A stretch of DNA of 64,000 nt from Acetobacterium malicum subsp. dehalogenans DSM 11527 (GCF_000472665.1 NZ_KI421448.1:193297-257296), one strand, 5' to 3'. Positions 25,247 through 35,317 are shown, numbered from the stretch's first letter. Notes: generated from the letters alone by a model not told the origin. Translations and numbers: made by a program.

Positions 25247-26503
25247 ATGACCTATGACAGCTATGGCAATTTAACAGTGGCAGGCGTTGCCGACTACCTT
25301 AAAGAAAAGGAAATCTTTTCCGCCGATGCCAACCTGACTGTGGTGGATTTACACGCCGTTAAGGAAAGTATTGAAGGCTTTGTTAATTTAATCTACCACG
25401 TTTATGATCAATCCGGAAAATCTGTGATTATGAAACAAATGCTCTCGATGCCCCGATTTCGAATCGAGGACGAAAAAAACAATACCGTCGAAGACGGAAC
25501 CGATGCCGGCTGGACCCTTGATCTGGGCCGGATGCGTTCCGAGATTGCGACCCTCATTTTCTGGAACTCGGTATATCCCGGTATCAGTCCCGAGATTTAT
25601 CTTTTCGACGAAGCCAACCGCATCATTGTCATGGAAGATCTGATGGATTTGAGCCTGCTTCGTTTTGAGCTCTGCCGAATGGTTAAGCATCATCACTTCA
25701 CCGATAAGATCGGCGCTTTTTTTGCCCGCAATCTTTTTTTCTCGTCCAACCTGCATCTCACCAATTATAAAAAATCCGAAGTTGAACGTTTTTTTGTCAA
25801 CCCTGAATATACGGCCCTGGTGCCTTTCCTTTTCCATGAAAACATCGGTGTTTCCTGGGAACGGGAGATGGTTCCCGGTACCGATGAAAAAAGAGCCGAA
25901 CTGGTGGATAACCCCCAGATCAAGGCTGAATTTAAGCGGCTGGAAAACAAATTTATGAACGACAAGGAATGCCTGATCCATACCGACCTTCACAGTTCCA
26001 ACATCATGATCAGTGCCGCTGACGTGCGCATCATTGATGGTGAATTTGCCGGTTTCGGGCCACTGGCCCAGGATTTTGGCCGTCTCACCGCCAGCCTGAC
26101 CCTGAACTATATTTCCTGGTTTGGCGATGAAACCCGAACCGCCGCCGAAAAAGCCGATTTCCAGGCCTACCTGTTGGAGACCATCGCCGATCTATATACC
26201 ACCTTTCAAAATGAATTCCGCCAGCTGGTAGAAACCCATCGGGAGGAAAGCTACAGCTTAAAAACCCTTGACGTCGATGCCTATCTGATCGATCAGTTGC
26301 AGAACGCCTTGTCTTATACCGGGGTCAATGTGATGTCCCGACTGGCCAACCGGGGAATCTGTTACGATCTGCTACGGCTTCCCGAACCAAACCGACTGGT
26401 GCCCACACTGCTGGGTCTGGAGATTTCCAAACAGCTATTGCAAAACCACGGAAACTACATCAACATTACCGACTACACCCAGTTACTAAAAAAATTGGGT
26501 TAA
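25247..26503 (+). CDS. Methylthioribose kinase-like (MtnK-type) phosphotransferase
   Basis: The 418-aa product has the protein-kinase-like fold of the MtnK/choline-kinase superfamily. The catalytic loop is CLIHTDLHSSNIMI, and the metal/anion loop is IIDGEFAGFGPLAQDFG, which closely follows the MtnK pattern. The ATP-side lobe has KQMLSMPRFRI. AAGGAAG precedes the ATG. It is third in the eutS-eutP operon, ending at a strong terminator. MtnK-type enzymes phosphorylate methylthioribose or 5-deoxypentoses; the true substrate here is unknown. Confidence 0.75.
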   Translation: MTYDSYGNLTVAGVADYLKEKEIFSADANLTVVDLHAVKESIEGFVNLIYHVYDQSGKSVIMKQMLSMPRFRIEDEKNNTVEDGTDAGWTLDLGRMRSEIATLIFWNSVYPGISPEIYLFDEANRIIVMEDLMDLSLLRFELCRMVKHHHFTDKIGAFFARNLFFSSNLHLTNYKKSEVERFFVNPEYTALVPFLFHENIGVSWEREMVPGTDEKRAELVDNPQIKAEFKRLENKFMNDKECLIHTDLHSSNIMISAADVRIIDGEFAGFGPLAQDFGRLTASLTLNYISWFGDETRTAAEKADFQAYLLETIADLYTTFQNEFRQLVETHREESYSLKTLDVDAYLIDQLQNALSYTGVNVMSRLANRGICYDLLRLPEPNRLVPTLLGLEISKQLLQNHGNYINITDYTQLLKKLG

Positions 26504-26514
26504 TCATTAACAAC

Positions 26515-26562
26515 AAAAAATACCGCTGCTTTCGAAAGCTCGAAAACAGCGGTATTTTATAT
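26515..26562 (+). terminator. Terminator of the eutS-eutP-kinase operon
   Basis: The arms AAATACCGCTG (26518-26528) and CAGCGGTATTT (26547-26557) are followed by TTATATTTT. Confidence 0.8.
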
Positions 26563-26631
26563 TTTGTCGCAAATTCGCAACTTCACTATCATCATTAAAC
26601 CATCCTGATCCATTAAGATAATAATAGCGCC

Positions 26632-27072
26632 TTACTCCATCACCTCAATGGGATCGCCAACTTTAATGAAGCCGCCGATAATCACAGCCGTAAAAACAAC
26701 CTCATTTGCCAGCAGGCACTTTCCGTTTTCATCCCCGATTTCACAGCCAAAGCATTTTTTGCCAATCTGAGAAATCTCCTGGACAGTTCCGCCAATTTTC
26801 AGCCGGGTTCCCAGGGGTAACCGAAACAGCTCGATGCCTGTGGTGGTGATATTTTCATTGAAACGTCCGGTACATAAACCGGCTCCGCCGATCTTTTGCA
26901 ATTGCTCAGTGCTGTTAAGTCCAAATAAGCAGACCTGCCGTTTGTCGCGACCGCCGTGACTGTCCCCTTCAAGTCCGAACCCCGAAATAAAAAGGGCCGG
27001 CTGATCCAGGCGAATCCGCTCGCCTTTTTTAACACTCCGATAAATAGCTGTAACCTTTCCCAATGGGCTCAC
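26632..27072 (-). CDS. MOSC domain protein
   Basis: The 146-aa product is a stand-alone MOSC domain, a beta-barrel related to the C-terminal part of molybdenum cofactor sulfurases and YiiM-like proteins. Visible are FGLEGDSHGGRDKRQVCLF, GRFNENITTTGIEL and LPLGTRLKIGG. The start is GTG at 27072 with a weak ribosome site. Its partners are not evident; it lies downstream of the Rrf2-type gene and may be co-transcribed with it. Confidence 0.85.
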   Translation of the reverse strand: MSPLGKVTAIYRSVKKGERIRLDQPALFISGFGLEGDSHGGRDKRQVCLFGLNSTEQLQKIGGAGLCTGRFNENITTTGIELFRLPLGTRLKIGGTVQEISQIGKKCFGCEIGDENGKCLLANEVVFTAVIIGGFIKVGDPIEVME

Positions 27073-27109
27073 CTGCTTTCATCTTTTTTTATTGTCCGCT
27101 TAGTCCTGC

Positions 27110-27544
27110 CTAAATAAAATACTCACAGGTGCCCTTTTCATTATACGACTTCACCAGATCTGCCAGGGTAATATTATCTACCACATTCTCAACGGCATCT
27201 TTAATTTGCCGCCAGACATCAACAGTGACGCAGCGATCGGCCCGGTCACAGCTGCCCGGTTCATCTAAACAGGCCACTGGGGACAATTCCCCTTCCATCA
27301 GCCGTAAAATCATTCCAACGGTATATTCTTCGGGCGGGTTTGCCAGTTGGTAGCCCCCCTGGGATCCCCGGACGCTCCTGACGAAGCCGGCCCGGGAAAT
27401 CTGGGTGATGATCTGCTCCAGATATTTTTCAGAAATCTCCTGACGCTCAGCAATCCGTTTAATCGGTATGTATTCCCCGGTATTGTTAATCGCCAGGTCC
27501 AGCATCAGACGCAAGGCATATCGTCCCTTTGTTGATATTTTCAT
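27110..27544 (-). CDS. Rrf2-family transcriptional regulator (three-Cys, IscR-like)
   Basis: The 144-aa winged-helix regulator begins [18 protein letters not shown], as Rrf2 proteins do, with [20 protein letters not shown] as the recognition region. It has three cysteines spaced C-x6-C-x5-C ([14 protein letters not shown]), the kind of cluster that holds an iron-sulfur centre in IscR. It overlaps cysK by 4 bases as ATGA, so it may sense cysteine or Fe-S status and control cysK, in the manner of CymR. The CymR of Bacillus lacks this three-Cys cluster. Confidence 0.85.
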   Translation of the reverse strand: MKISTKGRYALRLMLDLAINNTGEYIPIKRIAERQEISEKYLEQIITQISRAGFVRSVRGSQGGYQLANPPEEYTVGMILRLMEGELSPVACLDEPGSCDRADRCVTVDVWRQIKDAVENVVDNITLADLVKSYNEKGTCEYFI

Positions 27545-28473
27545 GACGAGTATAACCCCGTTGACAGGTAGCGTTCGCCGGTATCCGGCAGCAACACGAC
27601 AATGGTCTTTCCTTTGTTTTCTGGTCGTTTTGCCAGTTCCGTGGCCGCATACAGGGCTGCGCCCGACGAGATTCCCACCAGTAAGCCTTCTTTCTGGGCA
27701 ACGCTTTGGGACGTTTTAAACGCATTATCATTACTGACGGTAATAATTTCATCGTAAATAGTCGTATTTAGTACCCCGGGTACAAAACCGGCGCCAATCC
27801 CCTGAATCTTATGCGGTCCCGGACTGCCGCCAGAAAGCACTGGCGACGCTTGCGGTTCGACGGCAACGATCTGAACCCCAGGTTTCTTTTCTTTGAGCAC
27901 TTCGCCCACCCCGGTAATGGTACCACCGGTACCGATGCCAGCGACAAAAATATCCACGTCGCCATCCGTATCGTTCCAGATTTCAAGTGCTGTGGTTTGA
28001 CGGTGAATTTCCGGATTGGCGGGATTTTCAAACTGCTGCGGAATAAAGGCATTGGGGATCGTTTCAGCCAGTTCATTGGCTTTGGCAATGGCACCTTTCA
28101 TTCCGGTGGCTCCTGGCGTCAGCACCAGCTCAGCGCCCAGGGCCGACAACAGATTACGACGTTCCATACTCATCGTTTCCGGCATCGTTAAAATGATCCG
28201 ATAGCCTTTGGCAGCGGCTACAAATGCCAGACCCACCCCGGTGTTACCACTGGTTGGTTCAATAATCACAGTACCTGCTTTGATCAACCCAGCCTTTTCA
28301 CCCGCTTCAATCATCGCAAACCCGACACGATCCTTCACTGATGATAAGGGATTAAAATATTCCAGCTTGGCCACCAGCCGAGCTTCCAGCTCCAGGCTCT
28401 TTTCGTAGTTCGATAATTCCAGCAGGGGCGTATTACCAATCAAATCGGTTAGACTTTTTGCTATTTTAGACAT
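27541..28473 (-). CDS. cysK: Cysteine synthase A (O-acetylserine sulfhydrylase)
   Basis: The 310-aa PLP enzyme makes cysteine from O-acetylserine and sulfide. The PLP Lys is in [11 protein letters not shown] (Lys47), the substrate loop is [11 protein letters not shown], and the phosphate-binding Gly loop is [21 protein letters not shown] lies near the end. It is transcribed from a near-consensus promoter and overlaps the Rrf2-type regulator gene. Confidence 0.95.
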   Translation of the reverse strand: MSKIAKSLTDLIGNTPLLELSNYEKSLELEARLVAKLEYFNPLSSVKDRVGFAMIEAGEKAGLIKAGTVIIEPTSGNTGVGLAFVAAAKGYRIILTMPETMSMERRNLLSALGAELVLTPGATGMKGAIAKANELAETIPNAFIPQQFENPANPEIHRQTTALEIWNDTDGDVDIFVAGIGTGGTITGVGEVLKEKKPGVQIVAVEPQASPVLSGGSPGPHKIQGIGAGFVPGVLNTTIYDEIITVSNDNAFKTSQSVAQKEGLLVGISSGAALYAATELAKRPENKGKTIVVLLPDTGERYLSTGLYSS

Positions 28474-28529
28474 CTTCCTACCTCACTTTATTCTTAAATT
28501 TTTATTTTCAATCTTATTTTTAATTAATT

Positions 28530-28588
28530 CATATCATTTCGATATGTTTTAATGATTTTATTATATGCCTCTGCCTTTTCTTTGTCAA
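28530..28588 (-). promoter_or_regulatory. Consensus promoter and operator-like dyad of cysK
   Basis: On the minus strand TTGACA (28588-28583), a 17-base spacer and TATAAT (28565-28560) match the sigma-A consensus exactly. Fourteen bases downstream is CATATC-N5-GATATG (28546-28530). Its place after a perfect promoter suggests a repressor site, probably for the Rrf2-type regulator. Confidence 0.75.
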
Positions 28589-28617
28589 CAAAAAAATGCC
28601 GGATTTCTCCGGCATTT
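28589..28617 (-). terminator. Terminator downstream of dnaJ
   Basis: On the minus strand AAATGCCGGA-GAAA-TCCGGCATTT is followed by more T residues. Confidence 0.88.
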
Positions 28618-28664
28618 AAGACTTAAGATTAATACAAACGTAGTACGAGATAACCTAAAAATGA

Positions 28665-29837
28665 TCAGGCGTCTTTTTTAGGATGACTTTCCTTTTCCTC
28701 AGCTTCTACCCGAGACCAGAAACGCTTTCCTTCTGGATGGGCATCCTCACCCGCCAACTTGGCATATTCATTCAAGGCATGGCGTTGCTCACGGTTAAGT
28801 TTACGTGGCACTTCCACCTTAATGGTAATAAACTGATCGCCCCGACCGCGGCCATTGACATTGGGTACCCCTTTTCCTTTTAAGCGGAAAACTTTGCCAT
28901 TTTGGGTACCTTCCGGTATTTTAAGCTTGATCTTACTGTCGATGGTCGGGACCACAATACTGTCACCCAGAGCTGCCTGGGCATAGGTGATGGGCAGTTC
29001 ATAATAAACATCATCGTCGCTGCGTTTAAATAGCGGATCTTCCCGGACGCTGATATAAACCAGCAGATCCCCGGTGCTACCATGATTTGGTCCGGCGTTG
29101 CCCTGACCTCTTAACGGTAAAATTGAGCCGTCATAGACGCCGGCAGGGATTTTGATACTGATGGTTCGTTCCTTGGATTCAAGTCCGGATCCATGACAGG
29201 TGTGACAGGGTTTATCAATGATTTTGCCTTCGCCATGGCATTTGTCGCAGGTATGAACCTGTTGAACTGTTCCGAACGGTGTCTGCTGCCTTACATAAAC
29301 CTGACCCGAACCGCCACATTGATCACAGGTTTTTGAGGTTGATCCTTTTTCAGCACCAGTGCCACCACAGCTTGAACATTCTTCATTCCGTTTGATCTTA
29401 ATTTTCTTTTCCACACCGAAAACAGCTTCATGGAAGGACAGGTTGATACTGATCTTCATGTCCGAGCCACGGTTGGATCGTCGGCCACCGCGACCGCCGC
29501 CAAATCCGCCACCGCCGCCAAAAGCGCTGAAAATATCGCCAAAGATATCCTCAAAGCCGCCAAAGCCACTGCCGCCGTAACTGCCACCACCGTAACCGCC
29601 GGCATTGGGGTCAACTCCGGCATGACCATATTGATCATAGCGGGCTTTTTTATCGGCATCGCTTAAAATTTCATAGGCTTCATTGGCTTCCTTGAATTTT
29701 TCTTCAGCCGCACTGTCCCCCGGATTTTTATCCGGATGGAATTCCATCGCCTTTTTTCGATACGCTTTTTTTATTTCATCCGGGCTGGAATCTTTACTGA
29801 CCCCCAGCACCTCATAGTAATCTCTTTTTTCACTCAT
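28665..29837 (-). CDS. dnaJ: Chaperone protein DnaJ
   Basis: The 390-aa Hsp40 co-chaperone has a J domain with HPD (residues ~35-37), a Gly/Phe-rich region (~75-125) and four zinc-finger repeats ([32 protein letters not shown]). The C-terminal substrate-binding barrels follow. It stimulates DnaK ATPase. It is separated from dnaK by ~500 bases containing a terminator and a MITE-like repeat, so it may have its own promoter. Confidence 0.97.
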   Translation of the reverse strand: MSEKRDYYEVLGVSKDSSPDEIKKAYRKKAMEFHPDKNPGDSAAEEKFKEANEAYEILSDADKKARYDQYGHAGVDPNAGGYGGGSYGGSGFGGFEDIFGDIFSAFGGGGGFGGGRGGRRSNRGSDMKISINLSFHEAVFGVEKKIKIKRNEECSSCGGTGAEKGSTSKTCDQCGGSGQVYVRQQTPFGTVQQVHTCDKCHGEGKIIDKPCHTCHGSGLESKERTISIKIPAGVYDGSILPLRGQGNAGPNHGSTGDLLVYISVREDPLFKRSDDDVYYELPITYAQAALGDSIVVPTIDSKIKLKIPEGTQNGKVFRLKGKGVPNVNGRGRGDQFITIKVEVPRKLNREQRHALNEYAKLAGEDAHPEGKRFWSRVEAEEKESHPKKDA

Positions 29838-29971
29838 AAATCTATCTCACCTCTTTTGAATCCTAAACACCAACTAAACAACTATTTATTATACCTTTTT
29901 GGAGCAAAGAGTTAAAGTCTTTTTTCGTGGAGTATAGCATTCCCAAAAGTTGGAAACATACCTTAATATTA

Positions 29972-30159
29972 GTACCGACAATTTTTACATCATGTTGTAC
30001 GCATCGGAGCGGACACGGCAAAGCCTGTCCGATTCTTCGCGAAGGCAACGAGCCAATCATAAGTTTACTTATAGTTGGCGACTGCCCGCGACCAATGTGA
30101 AAGGAGCATAGCGGATTTCGCATGGCGCGGCGAACAACAGATTAACAATTGGTCGGTAC
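29972..30159 (+). repeat. MITE-like interspersed repeat, copy 3, between dnaK and dnaJ (188 bp)
   Basis: This copy has the same length and orientation as the one at 19747-19934, with terminal inverted repeats GTACCGACAATT and AATTGGTCGGTAC. It has no shared reading frame. It lies inside what is normally a contiguous dnaK-dnaJ operon. Confidence 0.8.
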
Positions 30160-30177
30160 GGCACACCAAACCCACAT

Positions 30178-30290
30178 GGCTTGTTGCCTCCACGACACTT
30201 TTCAAAACGCTCACCCGCGTTTTGAGCCGTTCGCGGGCAGTCGCCAATTGCAAGCGAGCTTGCGATTGGCTCGTTACCTCCACGAAAAAG
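30178..30290 (-). repeat. Inverted partial copy and duplicated flank of the MITE-like repeat
   Basis: Read on the minus strand, 30232-30278 resembles the middle of the 188-bp element (GGTAACGAGCCAATCGCAAG then GGCGACTGCCCGCG). Two direct copies of a TTGCCTCCACG/TTACCTCCACG segment (about 30183 and 30274) bound a ~90-base unit with an AAACGC/GCGTTT hairpin. This suggests rearrangement next to copy 3. Confidence 0.5.
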
Positions 30291-30318
30291 AGTGGCAGCC
30301 TTGGCTGCCACTGGTTTT
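30291..30318. terminator. Terminator downstream of dnaK
   Basis: The arms AGTGGCAG (30291-30298) and CTGCCACT (30305-30312) are followed by TTTTT on either strand. On the minus strand it lies 26 bases past the dnaK stop. Confidence 0.82.
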
Positions 30319-30337
30319 TGCCGGTTACAGGCAAATC

Positions 30338-32170
30338 TTACTCTTTTACTTCCTCATATTCAGCATCCACAACATCATCGTCATCATTACCCTGAGCCCC
30401 AGCTTCTTGCTCATCAGGTGCCTGTTGGGCAGCTGCTTCTTCATACATTTTCTGAGCCAATGGATAGAAGGATTCATTCAGTTCTTCAGTCGCCTTGGTA
30501 ATGGCTTCCACATCTTCGCCTTCACTGACTGTTCGGAGGTTGGCAATGGCTGCTTCAACCTTGGCTTTATCCTCATCCGAAACCTTGCCTTCCATTTCTT
30601 TTAAAGACTGTTCGGTTTGGTAAATGGTCGAATCCGCAACGTTCTTGGCTTCGATTAAGGCTTTTACGCGTTTATCTTCTTCTGCGTGTTGTTCCGCTTC
30701 TTTGACAGCTTTATCAATCTCATCATCACTCATGTTGGTAGTCGATTTAATCACAACGTTCTGTGATTTGCCGGTTCCCATATCTTTGGCCGATACGTTA
30801 ACAATCCCATTGGCATCAATATCAAAGGTTACTTCAATTTGGGGAATGCCACGACGTGCTGATGGTATCCCGGTTAATTGGAAACGACCCAATGTTTTGT
30901 TATCTTTGGACATTTCTCGTTCACCCTGTAAAACATGGATGTCAACTGCGGTCTGATTGTCCGCTGCAGTCGAGAATGTCTGGCTTTTCTTGGTGGGAAT
31001 AGTGGTATTACGATCGATTAATCGGGTGAATACCCCACCTAATGTTTCAATCCCCAATGATAATGGAGTTACGTCAAGCAGTAATACATCATGGACTTCG
31101 CCGGCTAATACACCAGCCTGAATGGCGGCACCAATGGCAACACATTCATCAGGGTTAATGCCTTTATAAGCATCTTCACCGGTAATATTTTTAACCGCAT
31201 CCTGAACTGCTGGGGTTCGGGTGGAACCACCAACCAGGATTACCTTATCCAGTTCATTTTTGGAAAGGCCGGCATCTTTCATCGCTTTTTCAACTGGGCC
31301 AATGGTACTCTTGACCAGATCAGAAGTCAGTTCATCAAATTTAGCACGGGTCAGTGATAATTCCAAATGCTGTGGACCTTCTGCCGTAGCGGTGATAAAT
31401 GGCAGATTAATGTCTGATTTCATAACGGTTGATAATTCAATTTTCGCTTTTTCAGCGGCTTCTTTAAGTCTCTGAAGCGCCATTTTATCGTTTTTTAGAT
31501 CAAGTCCGTGAGTTTTCTTAAACTCTGCGGCCATCCAATCGATGATTTTCTGGTCAAAGTCATCACCACCCAGGTGATTGTTTCCATTGGTTGACTTAAC
31601 TTCAAAAACGCCATCACCAAGTTCCAGAATGGAGACATCAAAGGTTCCGCCCCCAAGGTCATAAACCATGATTTTGTCATTGGCATCTTTATCTAAACCA
31701 TAAGCTAACGCTGCTGCGGTTGGTTCGTTGATAATTCTTAAAACTTCCAGACCGGCAATCCGTCCGGCATCTTTGGTTGCCTGTCTTTGTGCATCACTAA
31801 AGTAAGCTGGTACGGTAATAACTGCTTTGCTGACTGTTTCACCTAAATAAGCTTCAGCATCGGCTTTCAGTTTTTGCAGAATCATCGCTGAAATTTCCTG
31901 TGGGGTATAACTTTTATCATCAACGACCACTTTGCGGTCAGTACCCATGTCGCGTTTAATCGAAGAAATGGTGCGATCGGGGTTGGTCACCGCTTGTCGT
32001 TTGGCAACCTGTCCAACCAGACGTTCGCCATCTTTGGCAAAAGCGACAACTGATGGTGTCGTTCTATTTCCTTCTGCATTTGGGATAACAACGGCTTCAC
32101 CGCCTTCTAAAACGGCTACACAAGAGTTTGTGGTTCCTAAGTCAATCCCGATAATTTTTTCTTTACTCAT
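30338..32170 (-). CDS. dnaK: Chaperone protein DnaK (Hsp70)
   Basis: The 610-aa Hsp70 begins [19 protein letters not shown], with [12 protein letters not shown] and [11 protein letters not shown] completing the actin-like ATPase signatures (residues 1-~355). The substrate-binding domain follows, with [13 protein letters not shown], and a lid tail ends in acidic YEEVKE. AGGAGG precedes the ATG. It follows grpE in the HrcA-controlled operon. Confidence 0.98.
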   Translation of the reverse strand: MSKEKIIGIDLGTTNSCVAVLEGGEAVVIPNAEGNRTTPSVVAFAKDGERLVGQVAKRQAVTNPDRTISSIKRDMGTDRKVVVDDKSYTPQEISAMILQKLKADAEAYLGETVSKAVITVPAYFSDAQRQATKDAGRIAGLEVLRIINEPTAAALAYGLDKDANDKIMVYDLGGGTFDVSILELGDGVFEVKSTNGNNHLGGDDFDQKIIDWMAAEFKKTHGLDLKNDKMALQRLKEAAEKAKIELSTVMKSDINLPFITATAEGPQHLELSLTRAKFDELTSDLVKSTIGPVEKAMKDAGLSKNELDKVILVGGSTRTPAVQDAVKNITGEDAYKGINPDECVAIGAAIQAGVLAGEVHDVLLLDVTPLSLGIETLGGVFTRLIDRNTTIPTKKSQTFSTAADNQTAVDIHVLQGEREMSKDNKTLGRFQLTGIPSARRGIPQIEVTFDIDANGIVNVSAKDMGTGKSQNVVIKSTTNMSDDEIDKAVKEAEQHAEEDKRVKALIEAKNVADSTIYQTEQSLKEMEGKVSDEDKAKVEAAIANLRTVSEGEDVEAITKATEELNESFYPLAQKMYEEAAAQQAPDEQEAGAQGNDDDDVVDAEYEEVKE

Positions 32171-32278
32171 ATCTATTTCCTCCTGAAATGTTTACTATTT
32201 TATTAAAATGAAAATTGTTCTGCTGGTTATCCAACTGAATTTTCAATTCTAGACTTTTTTAGTTTATATGTTTAATAT

Positions 32279-32854
32279 TTATTTACTACAAACCTTAACC
32301 ATGGCTGGTCGGATGACCTTACCCTTGAATTTGTAGCCTTTCTGGAATACATCAATAATGTCCTGGTCGTCCTTTTCGTCATCTTCGCCAACGGCAACGC
32401 CATGATGAAGATTGGGATCAAAAGGACCTTCACAAACAATTTCTTCCAGACCTTCTTCTTTGAGCACATCCTTGAGTTGCTTAAAAACCATTTCCAGTCC
32501 ATCAATATAACCCTTAGCTTCCTCACTGGCATCCGATAAGGCCGCTTCAGCCCGTTCCAGATTATCCATCACTGGTAGCAGCTTGGTTGCAAAGTTTTCG
32601 GATGCAAACTGATACATTTCTGTTTTCTCTTTTTGACTTCGCTTTTTGAAATTCTCAAAATCAGCCTGAAGTCTGACCAAGCGATTCAATATGGCCTCAT
32701 CCTCCTTTACGATCTCCTTTAAAACTTCATCCGGAGATACTTCTTCGACAATTTCATCAATCGATTCCTCGTCGGTTACCGTTTCTGCTTCATCTAAAAG
32801 CACTTCATCATTTTCTGCCACAGTTTCTGTTTTGATTTCCTCTTCTTTTATCAT
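32279..32854 (-). CDS. grpE: Nucleotide exchange factor GrpE
   Basis: The 191-aa protein has an acidic N-terminal tail (~1-50), a long dimerisation coiled coil (LVRLQADFENFKKRSQKEK), and a C-terminal beta domain with PNLHHGVAV and VIRPAMVKV. It releases ADP from DnaK. It starts 9 bases after hrcA. Confidence 0.96.
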   Translation of the reverse strand: MIKEEEIKTETVAENDEVLLDEAETVTDEESIDEIVEEVSPDEVLKEIVKEDEAILNRLVRLQADFENFKKRSQKEKTEMYQFASENFATKLLPVMDNLERAEAALSDASEEAKGYIDGLEMVFKQLKDVLKEEGLEEIVCEGPFDPNLHHGVAVGEDDEKDDQDIIDVFQKGYKFKGKVIRPAMVKVCSK

Positions 32855-32862
32855 ATAATCAC

Positions 32863-33897
32863 CTATTTCATTAATAAATTTGAGATATGTAAATTTAACT
32901 CATTGCGGATGTAATTGAGAACCGACGACACATTGTCATAGTTCATCCGGGTCGGCCCGATGACTCCGAAGGCGCCCATCATTTCACCGTCCAACTCATA
33001 AGTTGATGTGATAATGCTGAAATCCTTAAGATTTTCATTGTCATTTTCGCTACCGATTTTGATTCGGATGACCTGGTTCCCATCTTTGGATGTCATCATT
33101 TCTGATAACACCTGCTTTTCCTGAACAATATTGATCAATTGCTTGATCTTGTTCACATCGCTGAATTCCGGATAATTAAAAAGATTGGTTAACCCGGTGG
33201 AATGAACTTCCGAGGCATCCTCCATCAACGCTTTTTTAAGATGAGGGATAATCTCATGGATCAGCTTACTTTCGGCTGGAGACAATTCCTGGATCTGATC
33301 AATCAGGTCTGAACTCATTTCACTGAGAATGGTGTTTTTCAGAAATCCGTTGATCACATTGGAAAGTTTCAGGGCCAGCATGGTGTCAACCTCTTGCGAA
33401 AGGGTTACCTCAATATTTTTGGCCATCCCCTCCTGGGTTACTACTACCATAAGTACCCTGTTTTTAATTAAAGAAACAATCTGGACATGCTTACAGTTAA
33501 AATTTGTTACCCGCGGGGCCAGAACCACCGCTGTGTAGTTGGTTAACTGCGACAGAACCTGAGCGGTATGCGACATCGTCGGCCCCAGTTCGGTATTGTG
33601 ATCCAAAAAACCCCGATGAATATCGGTCCGGATCATTTTCTCCAGTTTTTGGATCTCCATGATTTCATCCACATAATAGCGATAAGCCTGTTGGGTTGGA
33701 ATCCGTCCCGATGAGGTATGCGGTTGAACCAGAAAACCTAATTCTTCAAGATCCGCCATTTCATTTCGGATGGTGGCCGGGCTGATACCCAGGTTGCATC
33801 GTTTTGAAAGGGTTCGTGAACCAACCGGCTCGGCCGTATTGATATAATCACGGATGATCACTTCCAGTATTTTCTTTTTACGTATGTTAAGTTCCAT
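32863..33897 (-). CDS. hrcA: Heat-inducible transcription repressor HrcA
   Basis: The 344-aa repressor has an N-terminal winged helix (SKRCNLGISPATIRNEMADL), the GFLVQPHTSSGRIPT signature, and a GAF-like dimer domain. It binds CIRCE, and a perfect CIRCE lies just upstream, so it represses its own operon (hrcA-grpE-dnaK, possibly dnaJ). Confidence 0.96.
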   Translation of the reverse strand: MELNIRKKKILEVIIRDYINTAEPVGSRTLSKRCNLGISPATIRNEMADLEELGFLVQPHTSSGRIPTQQAYRYYVDEIMEIQKLEKMIRTDIHRGFLDHNTELGPTMSHTAQVLSQLTNYTAVVLAPRVTNFNCKHVQIVSLIKNRVLMVVVTQEGMAKNIEVTLSQEVDTMLALKLSNVINGFLKNTILSEMSSDLIDQIQELSPAESKLIHEIIPHLKKALMEDASEVHSTGLTNLFNYPEFSDVNKIKQLINIVQEKQVLSEMMTSKDGNQVIRIKIGSENDNENLKDFSIITSTYELDGEMMGAFGVIGPTRMNYDNVSSVLNYIRNELNLHISNLLMK

Positions 33898-33911
33898 GAT
33901 TCACCTCGTTA

Positions 33912-33938
33912 TTAGCACTCACAATAATCGAGTGCTAA
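33912..33938 (-). promoter_or_regulatory. CIRCE operator
   Basis: TTAGCACTC-N9-GAGTGCTAA is a perfect match to the CIRCE consensus, placed between the promoter and the hrcA ATG. It is the HrcA binding site. Confidence 0.97.
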
Positions 33939-33949
33939 CATCTGAGTTA

Positions 33950-33978
33950 AATATAACACCCTGTCCCTACTTTGTCAA
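33950..33978 (-). promoter_or_regulatory. Promoter of the hrcA heat-shock operon
   Basis: On the minus strand TTGACA (33978-33973), a 17-base spacer and TATATT (33955-33950) precede the CIRCE by about 12 bases. Confidence 0.82.
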
Positions 33979-34045
33979 CTAGTTTCTATAATAGCTTGCT
34001 CACCTTTTAAAGTTTTCTTAAGATATTTTTTTGACCTGATTTCAT

Positions 34046-35215
34046 CTACACAAAAGCCATAAAGACACGGTTTCCAAAGTCCTGTCCCCGGTCTGTCAGT
34101 TTTAAAACCGACCCATCCCATGCCAGTAAACCATCAGCGATCAGACTCTTGATGACCTCACCATAGCGGACAAAAAAGCTTTCGCCAAAACGGGTTATAA
34201 AATCAGCATCCCTTATCCCGCTCAGTTTGCGTAAACCTAAAAACATCCATTCACTCATCATTTCGTCGGGTGCCATTACCGGTTCAAAAACCGCCGGAGA
34301 TTTCCCCGCATTTAATCGCTCACCATATTGTCTGAGTTCATTGGTGTTACCATAGCGTCGGCCCTGAAAGAAACCATGAGCGCCCAGGCCAAAGCCCAGA
34401 TAGGGCTCCAGTTCCCAGTATTTAACATTATGCCGGCTTTCGCAGCCGGGCCGGCAATAACTGGAAATTTCATAGTGCTCAAATCCCTGTTGCTTCAGAA
34501 AACCATCCACCGCCCAATGCATTTCCCGTTCTTCATCTTCATCCGGCAAATCCAACTGGCCTGCTTCGACCCAGTTGGCCATGGGCGTACCCGGCTCCAG
34601 AATCAGGCTGTAGCTGGACAGATGGGTGGGCGAAAATACCATCAGCGCCTCCAGGGTCTCCATCACATCGACCAGCTTTTGTCCCGGTAAGCCAACCATC
34701 ACATCGACACTGAAGTTCTCAAAGCCGTTGTTTTTTAAGATTTCCATCGTTCTGATAAAATCCGCCTGATTGTGAATCCGGCCGAGGATTTTCAACAGAA
34801 AATCCTGCCAGGCCTGAAGTCCGACACTGGCCCGGTTGATTCCTGCTTTTTTGTAGCGGCGGGCCTTGTCCGCGGTCAGCGTCCCCGGATTGATTTCGAT
34901 GGTGATCTCGGCGGTATCCTGAATAACAAATACTTCCTTTAATAAGGCCAGGGTCGCTTCGATCTGCCCGGCATCAACCGACGATGGCGTCCCGCCGCCG
35001 AAATAGACGGTATCAACCATCGGCAAATCTGAATTTTGATTTTCTCGGGCAAAGTTTCTGATTTCTTTGTGTAACGCTTCAAAATAATCCCGGATGTTGT
35101 CCTCACTCTGGCAGGAAAAAGAAGAAAAATCACAATAGGCACATTTCTTCAGACAAAACGGAATATGGACATAAATCCCCAGGGGATCGATCTGATTCTT
35201 TTTATTGACATTCAT
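34046..35215 (-). CDS. hemW: Radical SAM family heme chaperone HemW
   Basis: The 389-aa product has GIYVHIPFCLKKCAYCDFSS with the C-x3-C-x2-C cluster motif, YFGGGTPSSV, and a C-terminal HemW domain (LGLGAHGFFQ-like FGLGAHGFFQGRRYGN). HemW proteins are heme-binding chaperones often mislabelled as coproporphyrinogen oxidase. GAGGTG precedes the ATG by 6 bases. hemW beside hrcA is a common Firmicute order. Confidence 0.93.
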   Translation of the reverse strand: MNVNKKNQIDPLGIYVHIPFCLKKCAYCDFSSFSCQSEDNIRDYFEALHKEIRNFARENQNSDLPMVDTVYFGGGTPSSVDAGQIEATLALLKEVFVIQDTAEITIEINPGTLTADKARRYKKAGINRASVGLQAWQDFLLKILGRIHNQADFIRTMEILKNNGFENFSVDVMVGLPGQKLVDVMETLEALMVFSPTHLSSYSLILEPGTPMANWVEAGQLDLPDEDEEREMHWAVDGFLKQQGFEHYEISSYCRPGCESRHNVKYWELEPYLGFGLGAHGFFQGRRYGNTNELRQYGERLNAGKSPAVFEPVMAPDEMMSEWMFLGLRKLSGIRDADFITRFGESFFVRYGEVIKSLIADGLLAWDGSVLKLTDRGQDFGNRVFMAFV

Positions 35216-35317
35216 TTATTACACCTCATCATTTTTAAAGACTATTTTTCTTAAGTTTATGCTATAATCATAACATATAAATAGAAACTAAACGAAGTCA
35301 TAGAAAGGAAATCATCA

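Noticed and set aside
34328..34690. 120-aa frame opposite hemW
   Set aside because: It lies wholly inside hemW on the other strand with no supporting signal.
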